Shown piece by piece: positions 62,581 through 64,000 of a DNA stretch of 64,000 nucleotides. The notes below the pieces were generated by a model. That model worked only from the letters and a program-made list of their open reading frames with translations. It had not been told where the DNA came from and searched no databases. The stretch is from Daphnia carinata (lineage: Eukaryota; Arthropoda; Branchiopoda; Diplostraca; Daphniidae), in NCBI RefSeq assembly GCF_022539665.2, contig NC_081334.1, positions 6,542,424-6,606,423 on the forward strand, read 5' to 3'. The first letter of the stretch is position 1. Each line of letters opens with the position of its first letter. Made by a program: the position numbers and the translations under genes.

Positions 62581-63662
62581 TTGCTTCAAAAAAATTTTTA
62601 TTATTTTTATAAATGTAAATAAAAAAAATAAAATAACCCATTTTATTTATTTTAGAACAGCATTAAATCGAACACATTTTTAAAGCAATTAACCAGTGCC
62701 CGTCAAAGCCAAACAAGTTACCAGAAAAATTTAAATTGGCTATGGAAATAAAACCATCGGATTGCCCCATCATATTTGTTTAGTTAAGCAATAAAGATAT
62801 GGTTTTTTCCAAAAATAATTGTCATCGAACTTTCAACGTTATAAAGCCTCAAGAGAATCACAGCGTTTCCCAATGAACAGTGTGTTGCTCACCTAGATAA
62901 CAAAATTGTGTGAGAGGCCTCGGGTTCATCATGTCTCAACAACAAATTGTTCATCATGGTTGAACAAAATAGATTCGTAATTCCTACGTATATATTCAAG
63001 GAACTCTCCCCAGCTTTTGCAATTGGGTCAAGTGCTTGTCAGAAATTCAGTCGGAGACTTGAGTCTTAAAAAATTCGGCGTGCGATATGTTTGGCACAGA
63101 CGTTTGGAGGATCAAATGGAGTTCGTGGTGTATCCTAGTCAGTGTTACTTTCTGAAAAGCGTACCGTTCACCATTGTCCGCTTGGTGGCTCTTATTGAGG
63201 AACATTTAACTTTTGAAGTTGTATAGAAGCGCCAAAAGCAACAGCGGTTTGGCCAAAAATCTCAAAATCCCGAGAAATCCCCATAAAATTAAATAGGCCC
63301 TGGATAATCCCGGAAACCCTAGATTTCCATAACTGCACCCTAGATTCCAAAAATTTTCCTTAAATCCCCCTAAATAAATTTCTTTTATTTTTATCATCTT
63401 GCAAGCAAACCAAATGATGAAAAAGATATCTTGTTGAAATTATACATCGATCAGTGACTGATGGCAATTTATCTGTTTCCCAATCGATTTTCAATAGTCC
63501 ATTGGGTACAAAAGTAAATGGGAAGCTCTTGTTCTATTTTTTTTGTAATTACATGGTTATTTTGCTTTTCAAAATTGCAATATAAGTAACATTATGTTAT
63601 TAAACATACATGAACAAGGGAAAATTGCCTACCAACATTGGCCTATATTTGACAGCTTTGTC
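62581..63662. other. Gene-poor spacer
   Basis: No exon supported. The + strand open stretch 63017-63226 (FGVRYVWHRRLED) looks slightly protein-like but has no splice or family support. Confidence 0.4.
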
Positions 63663-63775
63663 TCATTTGGTTCGTTGAACTTGCTGTTCCACATCCAGAT
63701 TGGTGCCACCAACAATGCCTGTTGTGACGAATATGTAGTCTTCCATGTACATCACAGCCAGCGCTAGTACTTCGT
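63663..63775 (-). CDS. Possible last exon of an unidentified gene
   Basis: A 113-base minus-strand exon follows a good acceptor (CTACATTCCCAG) and ends in TGA at 63663-63665. It reads DEVLALAVMYMEDYIFVTTG and IVGGTNLDVEQQVQRTK. The upstream exons would lie beyond the window or past the repeat at 63800. Family unknown. Confidence 0.35.
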
Positions 63776-63799
63776 CTGGGAATGTAGCCAAAAACATAC

Positions 63800-63855
63800 A
63801 AACACCACCAACACTAACAACAACAACAACAAACACACCAACAACTACCTACTTC
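63800..63855. repeat. (CAA)n-rich simple repeat
   Basis: ACAACAACAACAACAA core with ACCACCAACAC flanks. Confidence 0.85.
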
Positions 63856-64000
63856 ACTATATTACAATATACGAAAATATCAAAGTGCACAATCTTCTTG
63901 ACTAAACATCACTGCCGATACGCCCTACACAATACGTCAATGTCACTTTTAAACTCGCCTAAAAGTAACAAAATTGATAATATCAAATTAGCAGGAAACA

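Noticed and set aside
56180-64000. CRISPR-like or prokaryotic system
   Set aside because: The window is eukaryotic and the repeats are simple, inverted or tRNA-like, without regular spacers.

Overview
The window is eukaryotic nuclear DNA, most likely from a cladoceran crustacean (Daphnia or a close relative). The grounds are many short introns (about 55-80 bases), compact genes often only 75-400 bases apart, arthropod-like orthologues, and a secreted protein joining a contactin-associated-type fibrinogen-like region to a C1q domain, a layout I associate with Daphnia. The species call is inference. All exon models were built by hand from splice signals, reading phase and remembered family sequences.

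Layout. 1-259: last two exons of an upstream gene. 1406-6929: three tandem minus-strand neutral lipase genes. 7984-10432: secreted coiled-coil/fibrinogen-like/C1q gene, with one frame break. 11458-14253 (-): TBC1D23. 16238-19486 (-): PP2A B56 regulatory subunit. 19783-22873 (+): mitochondrial EF-G2 (GFM2). 23213-25818 (-): atlastin. 26768-28172 (+): RCL1. 28248-28830 (-): NDUFA5. 29258-31959 (+): MAN1/LEMD3-like inner nuclear membrane protein with two LEM-like motifs. 33361-34020: 148-bp tandem satellite. 35104-38437 (+): WDR36/UTP21. 38548-41243 (-): SCFD1/Sly1. 42414-43403 (+): secreted Ala/Gln-rich protein. 43978-45217 (+): TFIIB. 46370-47206 (-): unrecognised small membrane protein gene. 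49063-49614 (+): orphan protein gene. 49768-51022: repeat block with a large fold-back element. 52040-56179 (+): disrupted, 5'-truncated rutabaga/AC1-type adenylyl cyclase. 56.2-64 kb: gene-poor, with tRNA-derived repeats, a MITE, simple repeats and one possible terminal exon at 63663-63775.

The central part is ordinary housekeeping: transcription initiation (TFIIB), ribosome biogenesis (RCL1, UTP21), mitochondrial function (GFM2, NDUFA5), membrane traffic and ER/nuclear envelope shape (TBC1D23, SCFD1, atlastin, MAN1), and phosphatase targeting (B56). Several genes are divergent pairs with shared upstream regions or convergent pairs with gaps under 120 bases. The flanks are accessory: lineage-specific lipases and a lectin-like gene on the left, repeats and a decaying cyclase on the right.

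I found no clear new multi-gene system. The most notable items are a lipase paralogue that lost an intron together with most of its lid, two GC-AG introns in the C1q gene, a second LEM-like motif in MAN1, the small membrane gene with an in-frame TGA, the fold-back element, and a run of single-base frame breaks in otherwise conserved genes that probably marks assembly errors.
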